This document shows, in pieces, positions 42,685-51,338 of a DNA stretch of 64,000 bases. How positions within the stretch are numbered: position 1 is the first letter of the stretch; the number at the start of each line of letters is the position of its first letter. A model generated the notes under the pieces. That model did no database searches. It saw only the letters and a list, made by a program, of their open reading frames with translations, and was not told the DNA's origin. Location of the stretch: the NCBI GenBank assembly GCA_964370115.1, contig CAYJIA010000006.1, positions 8,522-72,521 on the forward strand. Reading direction: 5' to 3'. The stretch comes from SIG603 sp964370115. Its GTDB lineage: Bacteria; Bacillota; Clostridia; Oscillospirales; Acutalibacteraceae. The position numbers and the translations under genes are program-made.

Positions 42685-44754
42685 TTGATATTAGTTATAA
42701 CAGAAAAACCGTCTGTTGCAATGGACATCGCCCATGTTTTAGGGTCTCCGAAAAAACATAACGGGTACTATCAAAGCGACAATTATATTATTTCTTGGTG
42801 TATCGGACATCTCATAGCTCTTGCACCCAGTGAGGTTTACGACACTAAATATAAAAAATGGAGTCTTGATGATTTACCCATTGTGCCTGAGGAGTTTAAA
42901 TATATTGTTCAAAATGAAACAAAGGAGCAGTACGATATTATTTCTACACTATTAAGTAGAAATGACGTTGAGTACATTATAAACGCCTGCGATGCAGGGC
43001 GTGAGGGTGAGTTAATTTTTAGACTTGTCTACAATTTTGCAAAATCAAATAAGCCTATTAAACGGCTTTGGTTGACTTCTATGGAAAACGAAAGTATAAA
43101 AAAAGAATTCGCCAATCTAAAAGACAGTGAAAAATACGTAAATCTCTATAAATCGGCACTGTGCAGACAACAAGCAGACTGGCTTATAGGAATTAATGGC
43201 ACAAGATATTTCAGTTGCACGTATAACAGCAAGTTGAATGTCGGTAGGGTCATGACACCCACACTTGCTATGATTGTTAAAAGGCATGAAGAAATAAAAG
43301 CATTTCAACCTATCCCCTTTTATAGATTATATTTAATGCTTGACGATGTGTATTTTAAATCTAAAAAATATTATGACACTATGGAAGTCTTTAGCAAGTT
43401 GCTTAAATGCCGAAGACATCAAACTTTAACTATTACAAAAGTAATTAACACGCAGAAAAAACAACACCCACCGCCACTTCATAATTTATCTTCTTTACAG
43501 CAAGAGGCAAACAAAACATTCGGCTTAACTGCCAGTGAAACTCTTAAAACCACACAGGAACTATACGAAAGAAAATTATGTACATATCCAAGAACAGAAA
43601 GTAAATACCTACCACTTGATATGACTAATACAGTAAAAGAAATAGTTCCCCTGTGTGTAAACCTTTTAAAAATCAATCAACCTATTCCTAATAACATTGA
43701 ATTTGTTATAAACGATGATAAAGTTACAGACCACCATGCAATTATTCCAACCAAAAACATTGGCAGCTACCCTATTGGTAACCTAACCACAGTTCAAAAA
43801 TCTATATTAATGTTAATAATGCACCGCTTGGTGTGCGCCGTTGCCTCAAGTCGCATTTCAAATTATACCGAAGTCACTGCCGAATGTGCCGAAGAAAGGT
43901 TCAAAGCTACAAATAATGTTTTAATTGACAACGGTTACAAGGATTACATTAAATCAAAAACAGTAAAAAAAGAAAAATCTATACCATTCCCAAACTTTGC
44001 CAATGGAGAAAATTTCAACTTTACCCACTCTGGCATACACACTGGCGAAACTACAGCTCCTTTACCCTACACAGACGCCTCTATACTTTCAGCTATGGAA
44101 GACGCCACTGAACAGCTTGAAGATGGAACAAGTGTTAGCGGAAACATAGGAACTGCCTCGACTAGAGCAAGCATAATTGATAAATTGATAAAGGAAAAAT
44201 TTATTAAACGCAAGGGAGAAAACAAAGTGAAATACTTTGAGCCTACCGAAAATGGAATTAATTTGATAAAAGTGTTACCTAAATCTATGACATCAATTGA
44301 AACTACCATACAGTGGGAAGAAGAACTTAAAAAAATTGAAGTTGGCGAAACTCTATCACAAGATTTTGAAAGTGATATTATCCGCTCACTTGACGACATC
44401 ATTAGCACTCCTGCACAGGTAAGTGATATTACTTTCACAAACGGAAATGAGGCTATTGGTTTTTGCCCAAGATGTGGAGAACGAGTTGAAGAGTACGGAA
44501 AATCTTTTTCGTGCGTTTCTAAAGCTTGTAACTTTGTTTTATGGAAAGAGACTAATTTACTTAAATCTATTCATAAAAAACTAACTAGCACATCTGCAAT
44601 AAACTTACTAGAAACTGGAAAAACTAAACTTACAGATTGTATTTCAAACAAAACAGGAAAGAAATATAGTTGTACTTTAGTTCTTGAAGATACAGGAAAT
44701 TATATAAACTACAAGCTAGAATTTCCTAAATTACATAAACCATATAATTATTAA
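42685..44754 (+). CDS. topB: DNA topoisomerase III (type IA)
   Basis: A 689-aa enzyme with a TTG start 7 bp after AAGGAGG. The TOPRIM domain has VITEKPSVA at the start and ACDAGREGELI near residue 101. The active-site region LCTYPRTESKYL (Tyr near 300) is intact. NVGRVMTPTLAM and a C-terminal zinc-finger-like CPRCGERVEEYGKSFSC are present. It passes single DNA strands through one another, and conjugative elements often code one for replication or transfer. Related chromosomal enzymes have GRVQTPT; the Met variant is common in ICE copies. Confidence 0.95.
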   Translation: MILVITEKPSVAMDIAHVLGSPKKHNGYYQSDNYIISWCIGHLIALAPSEVYDTKYKKWSLDDLPIVPEEFKYIVQNETKEQYDIISTLLSRNDVEYIINACDAGREGELIFRLVYNFAKSNKPIKRLWLTSMENESIKKEFANLKDSEKYVNLYKSALCRQQADWLIGINGTRYFSCTYNSKLNVGRVMTPTLAMIVKRHEEIKAFQPIPFYRLYLMLDDVYFKSKKYYDTMEVFSKLLKCRRHQTLTITKVINTQKKQHPPPLHNLSSLQQEANKTFGLTASETLKTTQELYERKLCTYPRTESKYLPLDMTNTVKEIVPLCVNLLKINQPIPNNIEFVINDDKVTDHHAIIPTKNIGSYPIGNLTTVQKSILMLIMHRLVCAVASSRISNYTEVTAECAEERFKATNNVLIDNGYKDYIKSKTVKKEKSIPFPNFANGENFNFTHSGIHTGETTAPLPYTDASILSAMEDATEQLEDGTSVSGNIGTASTRASIIDKLIKEKFIKRKGENKVKYFEPTENGINLIKVLPKSMTSIETTIQWEEELKKIEVGETLSQDFESDIIRSLDDIISTPAQVSDITFTNGNEAIGFCPRCGERVEEYGKSFSCVSKACNFVLWKETNLLKSIHKKLTSTSAINLLETGKTKLTDCISNKTGKKYSCTLVLEDTGNYINYKLEFPKLHKPYNY

Positions 44755-44756
44755 AT

Positions 44757-44789
44757 CACCGTCTCGACAAGAGGCGGTTTTATTTTTTA
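44757..44789 (+). terminator. Terminator after topB (third variant of the repeated hairpin)
   Basis: Stem CACCGTCT/AGGCGGT with T-rich tail TTTTATTTTTTA, the same design as 42174-42217, directly before the AAAGGA site of the next gene. Confidence 0.8.
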
Positions 44790-44809
44790 CAAAGAAAGGA
44801 CAGAAAATT

Positions 44810-45052
44810 ATGTTATTTAATAAAGAAGTACCGGGGGAACTATACCTTGCTAATAATGAGATAGTCGCTTACATTAATGGAAAAGCGATTGTCGAGAACG
44901 ACTGGGGCAAACTCTACTTTGTAGAAATGCCCGGAGAGTATGCAGTCATTGGTGAAGTCGTTCAAAGTGCTGGACTTATCGAGCTTACCGATTTACCAAA
45001 AGATGAGGTAGACTTTATCTCTAAGACAGTAAGAGGTGATAGAGATGAGTAA
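44810..45052 (+). CDS. Small ICE protein, unknown
   Basis: An 80-aa acidic protein of mainly beta pattern (GELYLANNEIVAYINGKAIV). Its end overlaps the ArdC-like gene by 8 bp, so the two are probably coupled. No family recognised; the size and charge would fit an inhibitor or DNA mimic, but nothing specific shows this. Confidence 0.6.
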   Translation: MLFNKEVPGELYLANNEIVAYINGKAIVENDWGKLYFVEMPGEYAVIGEVVQSAGLIELTDLPKDEVDFISKTVRGDRDE

Positions 45053-46070
45053 GTATAACCGTGAAGAATGGACTAAGGAGCAGGGCGAAAAAAGAGACGA
45101 AATGACAAGGACTCTGCAAAGCCTTGCCCAAACACATCAGCGTGACCCTGCTCAAATGGCAGAGCTTATTGCCTTTTCATCTAAATTCTATAACTACAGT
45201 CCGACTAACACAAAGCTTATTTATACACAAAATGAATTTGCTACCTTTGTCGGCAGTTTTCAAAGTTTTAAGGAAAAAGGTTACTCTGTAAATAAAGGTG
45301 AAAAATCAATCAAAATTTTTGTACCTGTAATGGTTAGCTACTTCGAGCGTGACGGTAGACCAACAAGACTTTCAGAGGCGACAAAAGAAGAAAAAGAGAA
45401 AATCCGAAAAAAGGAAATTGATGTAGATAAAAAAATGCATTTTAAAATCGGGAGTGTTTTTGACATAGCTCAAACAGATTGTCCTGTAGAAGATTATCCC
45501 ACTGTTTTTAATATGGGATATTCGAGTGAAGAACATGCTACAGCAATTAAAGATGTCACAAACTATGCTGTACAAAAACTTGGCTGTCCTATAAATGAAG
45601 TCGACCTTAAATCACTCTCACTTCGTGGCAGATACTTTCCCGAAATAAATAAAATTGAACTCAATCACTTAATGGACGACACAGAAAAACTTTCTACACT
45701 TTGTCACGAAGTCGGACACGCTGTAATTCATAATTCATTGCATGAAAAAGGTGAGGTGCATAAAAGCGAACATCAAATAGAATTTGAGGCTGATATGTTT
45801 TCTATCATGTTACAAGATTATGTAGGACTAGAACTTACAGACGGAAGAAAAGACCATTTCGCAGGTCACTATAGAAAGTTTAGTGAAGAAAACGAGCTTA
45901 ACGAGGACGAGGCAAAAAGCGTAAACTTTAATGACATTATGAAAGATGTATTTAATCATTTTGAAAAATGCATACACGACATAAACGATATCATCGAGCA
46001 GAGCCAAGGACAAGAACTCGACGCTAAACAAAACACAAAATTAAGTCAAAGTGAAGAAATTGACTTGTAA
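45045..46070 (+). CDS. ArdC-like antirestriction/ImmA-type metallopeptidase
   Basis: ATG 45045 with AGAGGTG 6 bp upstream gives 341 aa. The N-terminal part (about 15-100) is the ArdC ssDNA-binding type (YNYSPTNTKLIYTQN, FKEKGYSVNKGEKSIKIFVP). A zinc metallopeptidase motif LCHEVGHAVIH sits near residue 218. ArdC proteins protect incoming single-stranded DNA from restriction. ImmA-like peptidases instead cut repressors, so a regulatory role is the alternative. It directly precedes the probable oriT, in keeping with early expression in the recipient. Confidence 0.85.
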   Translation: MSKYNREEWTKEQGEKRDEMTRTLQSLAQTHQRDPAQMAELIAFSSKFYNYSPTNTKLIYTQNEFATFVGSFQSFKEKGYSVNKGEKSIKIFVPVMVSYFERDGRPTRLSEATKEEKEKIRKKEIDVDKKMHFKIGSVFDIAQTDCPVEDYPTVFNMGYSSEEHATAIKDVTNYAVQKLGCPINEVDLKSLSLRGRYFPEINKIELNHLMDDTEKLSTLCHEVGHAVIHNSLHEKGEVHKSEHQIEFEADMFSIMLQDYVGLELTDGRKDHFAGHYRKFSEENELNEDEAKSVNFNDIMKDVFNHFEKCIHDINDIIEQSQGQELDAKQNTKLSQSEEIDL

Positions 46071-46327
46071 AAACTGTACGGAAAAAACCTGTCTTTTACC
46101 GTATTAGAATTATAACTGTACGGCAAATTGTACGGAAAAGGGCAAAAAGGTGACCCCATTATAAAAAGAGAAAAAACTACACATTGACTGGCTTTGCCAG
46201 TTACCACATATTCATATGGGGTCAAATGTCCTTATGCTCTTTTCTTTTAAAACGAGTTTTAACGAAAACTTCTCCTAAACGCAAAGCGTTTAATCTTTAA
46301 AAAAGAAAAAATGAAAGGGTTCACACA
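46071..46327 (+). other. Probable origin of transfer (oriT) region
   Basis: A 257-bp gap lies between the ArdC-like gene and the relaxosome genes. It has nested inverted repeats: TGACCCCAT (46151-46159) with ATGGGGTCA (46216-46224), enclosing hairpin ACTGGC-TTT-GCCAGT (46187-46201). Three TGTACGG copies lie at 46075, 46117 and 46129. ACGCAAAGCGT at 46269-46279 is a further palindrome. Position next to the relaxase and this structure are typical of oriT; the nick site cannot be placed by eye. Confidence 0.65.
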
Positions 46328-46570
46328 ATGACAAATATTAAAATTAGAGATATCGACCCTGCCGTTGTCACCAAGATAGATGACCTTGCAAAACAAAAAG
46401 GCATGAGCAGAAATGCATTTCTAAAAATGTATATCGAAAATCTATCAGTCCTTGGAGAACTCAAGGCGCAGGAAGATAGATTTACTCAGCTAGTAAAAAC
46501 TGTAAACGACACAATCAAAGAAAATGCAAGGGAGCTTGCACTACTAAAAGAACACATTGAAAGGAATTAA
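46328..46570 (+). CDS. Ribbon-helix-helix relaxosome accessory protein
   Basis: An 80-aa protein beginning TNIKIRDIDPAVVTKIDDLA followed by GMSRNAFLKMYIENL, the pattern of ribbon-helix-helix DNA-binding proteins, then a coiled-coil tail. It is the first gene after the oriT region and probably binds it together with the next protein and the relaxase. Confidence 0.8.
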   Translation: MTNIKIRDIDPAVVTKIDDLAKQKGMSRNAFLKMYIENLSVLGELKAQEDRFTQLVKTVNDTIKENARELALLKEHIERN

Positions 46571-46574
46571 ATTT

Positions 46575-46976
46575 ATGAGCACAAAAAGCAGAATGGAATT
46601 ACGCTTATCTGAAAACATTTACAACTACATAGGCGAGCAGGCAAAGAAAAACCAAACATCTCGAACTGCAATGATTGAGCGTATCATCACAGAACATCAA
46701 GCACAATCTGACGATGAGTTAGAAAAGATTGCCGACAAGGTACTAGATAAGTTTGACGAGAAATACAAAAACTTTTTTACACGTCTTAGGCTTGCAACAA
46801 ACTACAGTGAGAAAAACATTCAAATAGCTTTAGAAATGTTAAACTCACTCACTGTGGCTCAACAGCAGGATTTATATTTTAATACAAAAGAAACTCCGGC
46901 ACCTAGTTTCTTAGAGGCAACAGAGTTTGTGACAGAACGCATTGCAAATTATAAGCAACGAAAGGATAATGAATAA
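46575..46976 (+). CDS. MobC-like relaxosome accessory protein
   Basis: ATG 46575 after AAAGGA gives 133 aa; an in-frame upstream start at 46557 lies before that site. The N-terminus (MELRLSENIYNYIGEQAKKNQ, TSRTAMIERII) is ribbon-helix-helix. The rest is helical and acidic. It overlaps the relaxase gene by one base. It is the second likely oriT-binding subunit. Confidence 0.78.
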   Translation: MSTKSRMELRLSENIYNYIGEQAKKNQTSRTAMIERIITEHQAQSDDELEKIADKVLDKFDEKYKNFFTRLRLATNYSEKNIQIALEMLNSLTVAQQQDLYFNTKETPAPSFLEATEFVTERIANYKQRKDNE

Positions 46977-48379
46977 TGGCAGGAGTAGTCTTGGTTACAG
47001 AGTTTACTGTACCGCAGGCGGTGGGTGCTAACTTTTCGGGATATATAGAATACCTCGACCGTGAAAGTTCCAAAGAAAAACCAAAACTTATGGAAGATTA
47101 TCTTGACTATATGGACAATCCCGAAAAGGCTGTGTCGCTTTTTACAGAAAACAAAGACAAGCTTTCACCCGATGAAAAGAATATCTTAAAAGACGCTTTT
47201 ACTTTATCACAAAAAAACGGCAGTCTGATGTGGCAGACTGTCCTTTCTTTTGACAATGATTTTTTAGAGGAATACGGACTTTATGACAGCAAGGACAAAA
47301 GACTTGATGACAAAAAGCTTATGGAGTACACAAGAGTGTGTATGGATAAACTGCTTAAAAGTGAAAAGATTGCAGACAGTGCTGTGTGGAGCGGAGCTAT
47401 TCACTACAACACCGATAACATTCATATCCATATAGCTACGGTAGAGCCTATACCCACAAGAGAAAAAAAGCAAGTTAAATATATTTCTTTATCTAAAGAG
47501 TGGCTAAAAGAGCATAACATAGCTGTCCCATCTACTCCCTCTGTCGACAATGCCTTTTCTGAAAAGACTGACAAGAATATCAAAGATTTGTACTTCAAAT
47601 GCAGAAAACAGCTTTTAATCGACAATAATATTAACTTTAGCAACACTATTTATGTTACACAACAAGGTGGAGTTAATATTGCAATTAAAGATATTGACAC
47701 AGTTCCTAAAGGAACTACAATAACAGAAATTATAGAGCCTAAAGGCAGTTTCAAAAAAGCCTCTATCAGTAAAGCTAAATCCGCTGTCATTAATTTAATA
47801 ATTGACAGTAAAGAAGTCAATCATCAAATTAACAATGTAATTAGAAAAGACATTATCGAAACTAAAAAGAGCCTCAGCATAGAAAAGGATAAAAAGCTTG
47901 CAAAAATGTTTATCGACCTACACGGCAAAATGCCAAAAGATAAACGTATGTGGAAGTACAACATGAACGCCATCGCTCACCTGCGACCGCAGATAGACGA
48001 GCTTTCAATGGCGTACATAAGAAAGTATCACAAAGAGGATTTTAAAAAGCTGTCTGATATGCTTGATAAGCAAGAGCAAAATTACCGCCGTGCCTATGCT
48101 GAGAATGCCACTAGCAATAATATAAAAGACAATAAAATCAAAGACCTGTATGCAAGGCTTGGTAACACTATTCTAAACGAACTTAAAGCATACGATAAAA
48201 GCCTAAACCAAAAGCCTCAAGCCTCAGCCAAAGACTTAATCACACAGCGCACCTCAACAAAACTAGAATTTAGTTTAAGAAAACTTAAAAAACTGCTTAA
48301 CAACGACTTCGACCACTACAAAAACCAACAAGCGTTCAAAGAGCTTGAGCGACAAAGTCAAACCGCATACGAATACTAA
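46976..48379 (+). CDS. MobL/MobP2-type relaxase
   Basis: A 467-aa protein with the histidine motif HYNTDNIHIHIA (about residue 141) used for metal binding, and an early FSGYIEYLDR segment typical of MobL relaxases. The C-terminal third is helical and basic and probably contacts DNA or the coupling protein. It should nick oriT and pilot the transferred strand. A terminator follows 6 bp after the stop codon. Confidence 0.9.
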   Translation: MAGVVLVTEFTVPQAVGANFSGYIEYLDRESSKEKPKLMEDYLDYMDNPEKAVSLFTENKDKLSPDEKNILKDAFTLSQKNGSLMWQTVLSFDNDFLEEYGLYDSKDKRLDDKKLMEYTRVCMDKLLKSEKIADSAVWSGAIHYNTDNIHIHIATVEPIPTREKKQVKYISLSKEWLKEHNIAVPSTPSVDNAFSEKTDKNIKDLYFKCRKQLLIDNNINFSNTIYVTQQGGVNIAIKDIDTVPKGTTITEIIEPKGSFKKASISKAKSAVINLIIDSKEVNHQINNVIRKDIIETKKSLSIEKDKKLAKMFIDLHGKMPKDKRMWKYNMNAIAHLRPQIDELSMAYIRKYHKEDFKKLSDMLDKQEQNYRRAYAENATSNNIKDNKIKDLYARLGNTILNELKAYDKSLNQKPQASAKDLITQRTSTKLEFSLRKLKKLLNNDFDHYKNQQAFKELERQSQTAYEY

Positions 48380-48384
48380 TATTA

Positions 48385-48420
48385 AAGAGAATGGTTTTAC
48401 ACCGTTCTCTTTTTTATTTT
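48385..48420 (+). terminator. Terminator after the relaxase, before the initiator-like gene
   Basis: An 11-bp stem with one G-T pair (AGAGAATGGT/ACCGTTCTCT), T run TTTTTTATTTTT, then AAGGAGG of the next gene. Confidence 0.9.
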
Positions 48421-48435
48421 TAAGGAGGAAAAAAC

Positions 48436-49506
48436 GTGAAAAATAAAATTGACATATCATTTATTAACAAACTGCGCACTGACGGTATTAATTTCAAAGG
48501 TTTTGGAATTATTCCAAAAAGCGTAATGACTGCCTCTGCCCTTTCGCTTGAGGCAAAAGCGATTTACTCTTATTTTTGTAGCTACGCAGGAAACGGAAAC
48601 ACAGCTTTCCCCTCTGTTTCAAAAGTTACAAAAGATTTATCTATCGGGAAAAACACTTACTATAAATATCTCAAACAATTAGTAGACATGAAATATATTC
48701 GCATTTCTCGCACTAAGGGAAAATTAGGCATATTTTCACATAATGTATACACTCTGCTCAAACCTAAGGAAAATGGTTACGGAACTATTCCAAAGTCATT
48801 AATGCTCGATGACAGACTGGACATTAAATCAAAAGCAATATATGCGTACTTCTCATCTTTCGCAGGAACAACTGGCAAAGCTTTTCCCTCTATAAGCAAA
48901 ATTCTTTTTGACTTAGGGATATCTAAAACCACTTACTACAGATATTTCAATGAGCTAATAACTATTAACTATATCAGAGCCGAACAACGACACATAAACG
49001 GCAAACTTAGCATTAATGACTATTACCTTGTAAGCACTCCCAAAATCGAAAAAGCAAAGCAAAAATACACAAGAACTGTATCCTCTATTTTAAAAACTCA
49101 GTGTCCTAGAAATGAAGATACGGTAAATGAAGATATGGTAAATAGAGACACTAATATAAACTTATTTAATAAAAACAAACTCTTTAATAAAATCAATCTA
49201 TCTGATAAACAGAATGGTTATGATGATATTTTTTCTTTTTTATCGAAAAGCTATGATACTACCGTTGCAAGCCAGTTTAATGCTGTTATTAGCAGTTGCA
49301 AACTAGATTTAAGCACTTTTACAAAAGACAGCTACAAAAGCCTTGTAGAGCGTTTTAAAGCCGTCAGCAACAACATAGACAACTGGTATGCTTATATCTT
49401 AAAAATGATAAAAAATGAGCTCCTCTCCCCTACCATAACGCAGGAGAGAGAAACTACCTATAATTTATCCGATTTTGAAAAGCTAGATTTATTCTATCAA
49501 GCATAA
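48436..49506 (+). CDS. Replication-initiator-like protein with duplicated winged helix
   Basis: A 356-aa protein with a GTG start. Two homologous winged-helix units are seen: residues about 20-110 (GFGIIPKSVM, AFPSVSKVTKDLSIGKNTYYKYL) and about 117-200 (GYGTIPKSLM, AFPSISKILFDLGISKTTYYRYF). A linker and a DnaD-like C-terminal part follow. This resembles RepA-type or helix-turn-helix initiators on Firmicutes elements. The seven-unit palindrome array begins 80 bp downstream and would suit an iteron origin. ParB is the other candidate for binding it. Confidence 0.72.
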   Translation: MKNKIDISFINKLRTDGINFKGFGIIPKSVMTASALSLEAKAIYSYFCSYAGNGNTAFPSVSKVTKDLSIGKNTYYKYLKQLVDMKYIRISRTKGKLGIFSHNVYTLLKPKENGYGTIPKSLMLDDRLDIKSKAIYAYFSSFAGTTGKAFPSISKILFDLGISKTTYYRYFNELITINYIRAEQRHINGKLSINDYYLVSTPKIEKAKQKYTRTVSSILKTQCPRNEDTVNEDMVNRDTNINLFNKNKLFNKINLSDKQNGYDDIFSFLSKSYDTTVASQFNAVISSCKLDLSTFTKDSYKSLVERFKAVSNNIDNWYAYILKMIKNELLSPTITQERETTYNLSDFEKLDLFYQA

Positions 49507-49586
49507 ATTTTTAAAATCCCACCGATAAAAAAGAAAAAATATTATCGCACCAAGGGGGAAGTTTTAGGTTTTTTGTCTCCGCTTTT

Positions 49587-49943
49587 AACTTCTGCTCAAC
49601 TTGAGTAGAAGTTGATTTTGAGTATTCCCACTCCCCTTTTTAACTTCTGCTCAACTTGAGTAGAAGTTGATTTTGAGTATTTTCACTCCCCTTTTTAACT
49701 TCTGCTCAACTTGAGTAGAAGTTGTTTTTGAGTATTTCTACTCCCCTTTTTAACTTCTGCTCAACTTGAGTAGAAGTTGTTTTTGAGTATTTTCGCTCTG
49801 CTTTTTAACTTCTGCTCAACTTGAGCAGAAGTTAATTTTGAGTATCTCCACTCCCCTTTTTAACTTCTGCTCGACTTGAGTAGAAGTTGTTTTTGAGTAT
49901 CTCCACTCCCCTTTTTAACTTCTACTCGACTTGAGTAGAAGTT
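49587..49943. repeat. Seven-copy palindrome array, 55-bp period
   Basis: Seven 27-bp palindromes start at 49587, 49642, 49697, 49752, 49807, 49862 and 49917, exactly 55 bp apart. The core is CTCAACTTGAG, or CTCGACTTGAG in copies 6 and 7. Copy 5 is a perfect palindrome. The 28-bp spacers are also alike (TTTTGAGTAT, CTCCCCTTTTT). No gene overlaps. The pattern fits a centromere or iteron origin. Confidence 0.95.
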
Positions 49944-50012
49944 GTTTTTTGCCTTATTCCTTGATAACTGGTAAAATATTATTTCAAAATTTATATTAAG
50001 GAGAGTGTCAAA

Positions 50013-50870
50013 ATGATACTAAGAGATTTAACAAACTTATGGCTAGACTTTTACGTCAAGCCGACAAAGGCGGTAAAGACTTACCAGTGCTACAGGGATT
50101 GCGCAAAGATTATAGAAAGATATTGCCCTCATCTGTACAGTAAAAGTATTCATGCCATAGACGAACTTGAAATACAGCAGTTTATCTTTTCGCTTGAATA
50201 CATATATTCAAAAAGCACGCTTAATCATTTACGAGGTGTTTTCTATCAAAGTTTTCATCTTGCAAAACGCAGAGGATATATTTCAACAAATGTCATTTCA
50301 AAATTAGAGTTGCCAAAGAATGCGTCCGAAAAGAAAGTAAGAGCCTTAACAAACAAAGAACAAAAGATTATAGAGGAATGTGCCAAGAGAGATATTTCGG
50401 GGCATATTCTTTTATTTTTATTGCTTACAGGTTTACGCTCGTCTGAGCTGTTCAATTTGAAATGGTCTGACTACTGCGAAACCGACAACACTATAAGTGT
50501 CACAAAGAGTAAAACAAGCGCAGGTGTGCGCACCATACCGCTGTGTCGTGAGGCAGTTTTTATCATTCAATATTGTAAATCAAAAAAAAGTAAAATTCAT
50601 GATTTTATATTTTCAAACACAAAAGGCAGACCGACAACTAAAAGCTCCTTAAAGAGATTATTTGAAAGAGTAAGTAAGGACAGTGGAATTAAACTCACAC
50701 CGCATATGTGCCGACACAGTTTTGCTACTCGTCTTGTAGAAAATAAAATTGAGTACAAGGCTCTATCTGTACTTATGGGTCATAGAAATATTTCTTTCAC
50801 GCTCCAAAGATACGCTACAGCAGACATAGATTTCTTGAAAAATCAATTACAATTAATTGCACAAAGATAA
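50013..50870 (+). CDS. int: Tyrosine recombinase (ICE integrase)
   Basis: A 285-aa integrase with AAGGAGAG upstream of the ATG. The N-terminal SAM-like core-binding domain (1-100) is followed by the catalytic domain with Arg in TGLRSSEL (about 141), Lys in TKSKTSAGVR, HMCRHSF (His/Arg near 229), GHRNI and the nucleophile Tyr in LQRYATAD (about 266). All catalytic residues are present. It would recombine the 48-bp tRNA-Val sites. It sits 600 bp from the right end and is preceded by the palindrome array, so binding there could affect its expression. No excisionase gene is recognised nearby. Confidence 0.95.
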   Translation: MILRDLTNLWLDFYVKPTKAVKTYQCYRDCAKIIERYCPHLYSKSIHAIDELEIQQFIFSLEYIYSKSTLNHLRGVFYQSFHLAKRRGYISTNVISKLELPKNASEKKVRALTNKEQKIIEECAKRDISGHILLFLLLTGLRSSELFNLKWSDYCETDNTISVTKSKTSAGVRTIPLCREAVFIIQYCKSKKSKIHDFIFSNTKGRPTTKSSLKRLFERVSKDSGIKLTPHMCRHSFATRLVENKIEYKALSVLMGHRNISFTLQRYATADIDFLKNQLQLIAQR

Positions 50871-50876
50871 AAAAAT

Positions 50877-50903
50877 AACTTCTGCTCAACTTGAGCAGAA
50901 GTT
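50877..50903. repeat. ICE palindrome copy 12 (after int)
   Basis: A perfect 27-bp palindrome with central C, identical to array copy 5. It begins 6 bp after the int stop codon but has no T run, so it is not a usual terminator. Confidence 0.92.
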
Positions 50904-50965
50904 AAAGTGTTATTAGCCTACACGTAAAAAACCTGTCTATATCCCCATTTTTCATGTAAAAAGTA

Positions 50966-50994
50966 TTGACTTTAATACCTAGTTATGGTATAAT
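50966..50994 (+). promoter_or_regulatory. Strong promoter for an untranslated RNA
   Basis: TTGACT (50966-50971), 17 bp, TATAAT (50989-50994). The start is predicted near 51001. No convincing gene lies downstream on this strand before the attachment site. Confidence 0.85.
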
Positions 50995-51000
50995 TTATTT

Positions 51001-51117
51001 ATCGGGTAAGCTTGAATTAAAATAAAAGCCTATCCAGTTTATATAAGAACTACCAATTCTTATATAACAAATGAAGTCGTGCAGTAAACACGTTTCAGAC
51101 TGAATAGGGTTATTTTT
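51001..51117 (+). ncRNA. Predicted structured small RNA near the right end
   Basis: Downstream of the promoter is an 11-bp perfect hairpin TTATATAAGAA/TTCTTATATAA (51039-51067), a smaller CGTG/CACG hairpin and a long-range closing helix (CCTAT/ATAGG plus CAG/CTG, 51029-51037 with 51100-51108). TTATTTTT follows at 51110. About 115 nt. I do not recognise a known RNA family. Confidence 0.55.
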
Positions 51118-51153
51118 CGTTGTTAATTATACCAACGAATTAATGATATGTCA

Positions 51154-51196
51154 AGAGTTTGAACTAGCAGGCACGCACGGTTCAAACTCTCTTTTT
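51154..51196 (+). terminator. Terminator downstream of the small RNA
   Basis: A perfect 11-bp stem AGAGTTTGAAC/GTTCAAACTCT followed by CTTTTT. Confidence 0.88.
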
Positions 51197-51254
51197 ATGC
51201 GGGTTTGAATGAATGTACTTTGAAAAGTCAATAGACTTGCAGTAAACAATACGT

Positions 51255-51338
51255 ATGAAGATATATCCATGTAGAGATATGATGAAGATTAAGCACTGGC
51301 TTAACGTGTGGATAAAATACTATGTGACGAACACATAA
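51255..51338 (+). pseudogene. Possible remnant of a second integrase N-terminus
   Basis: A 27-codon frame includes MKIKHWLNVWIKYYVTNT, which resembles the start of the intact integrase (LTNLWLDFYVKPT) and other core-binding domains. It stops at TAA and no further similarity is seen. There is no clear ribosome site. The match is short and could be chance. Confidence 0.3.

Noticed and set aside
49587..49943. CRISPR array
   Set aside because: The 55-bp units have near-identical spacers, palindromic repeats with a one-base centre and no cas genes, so they are iteron/centromere-type repeats.
49587..50903. Palindromes as simple terminators
   Set aside because: Most copies lack a following T run, occur in tandem without genes between, or lie inside coding sequence. 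Only the copy at 8020 has a terminator-like tail.
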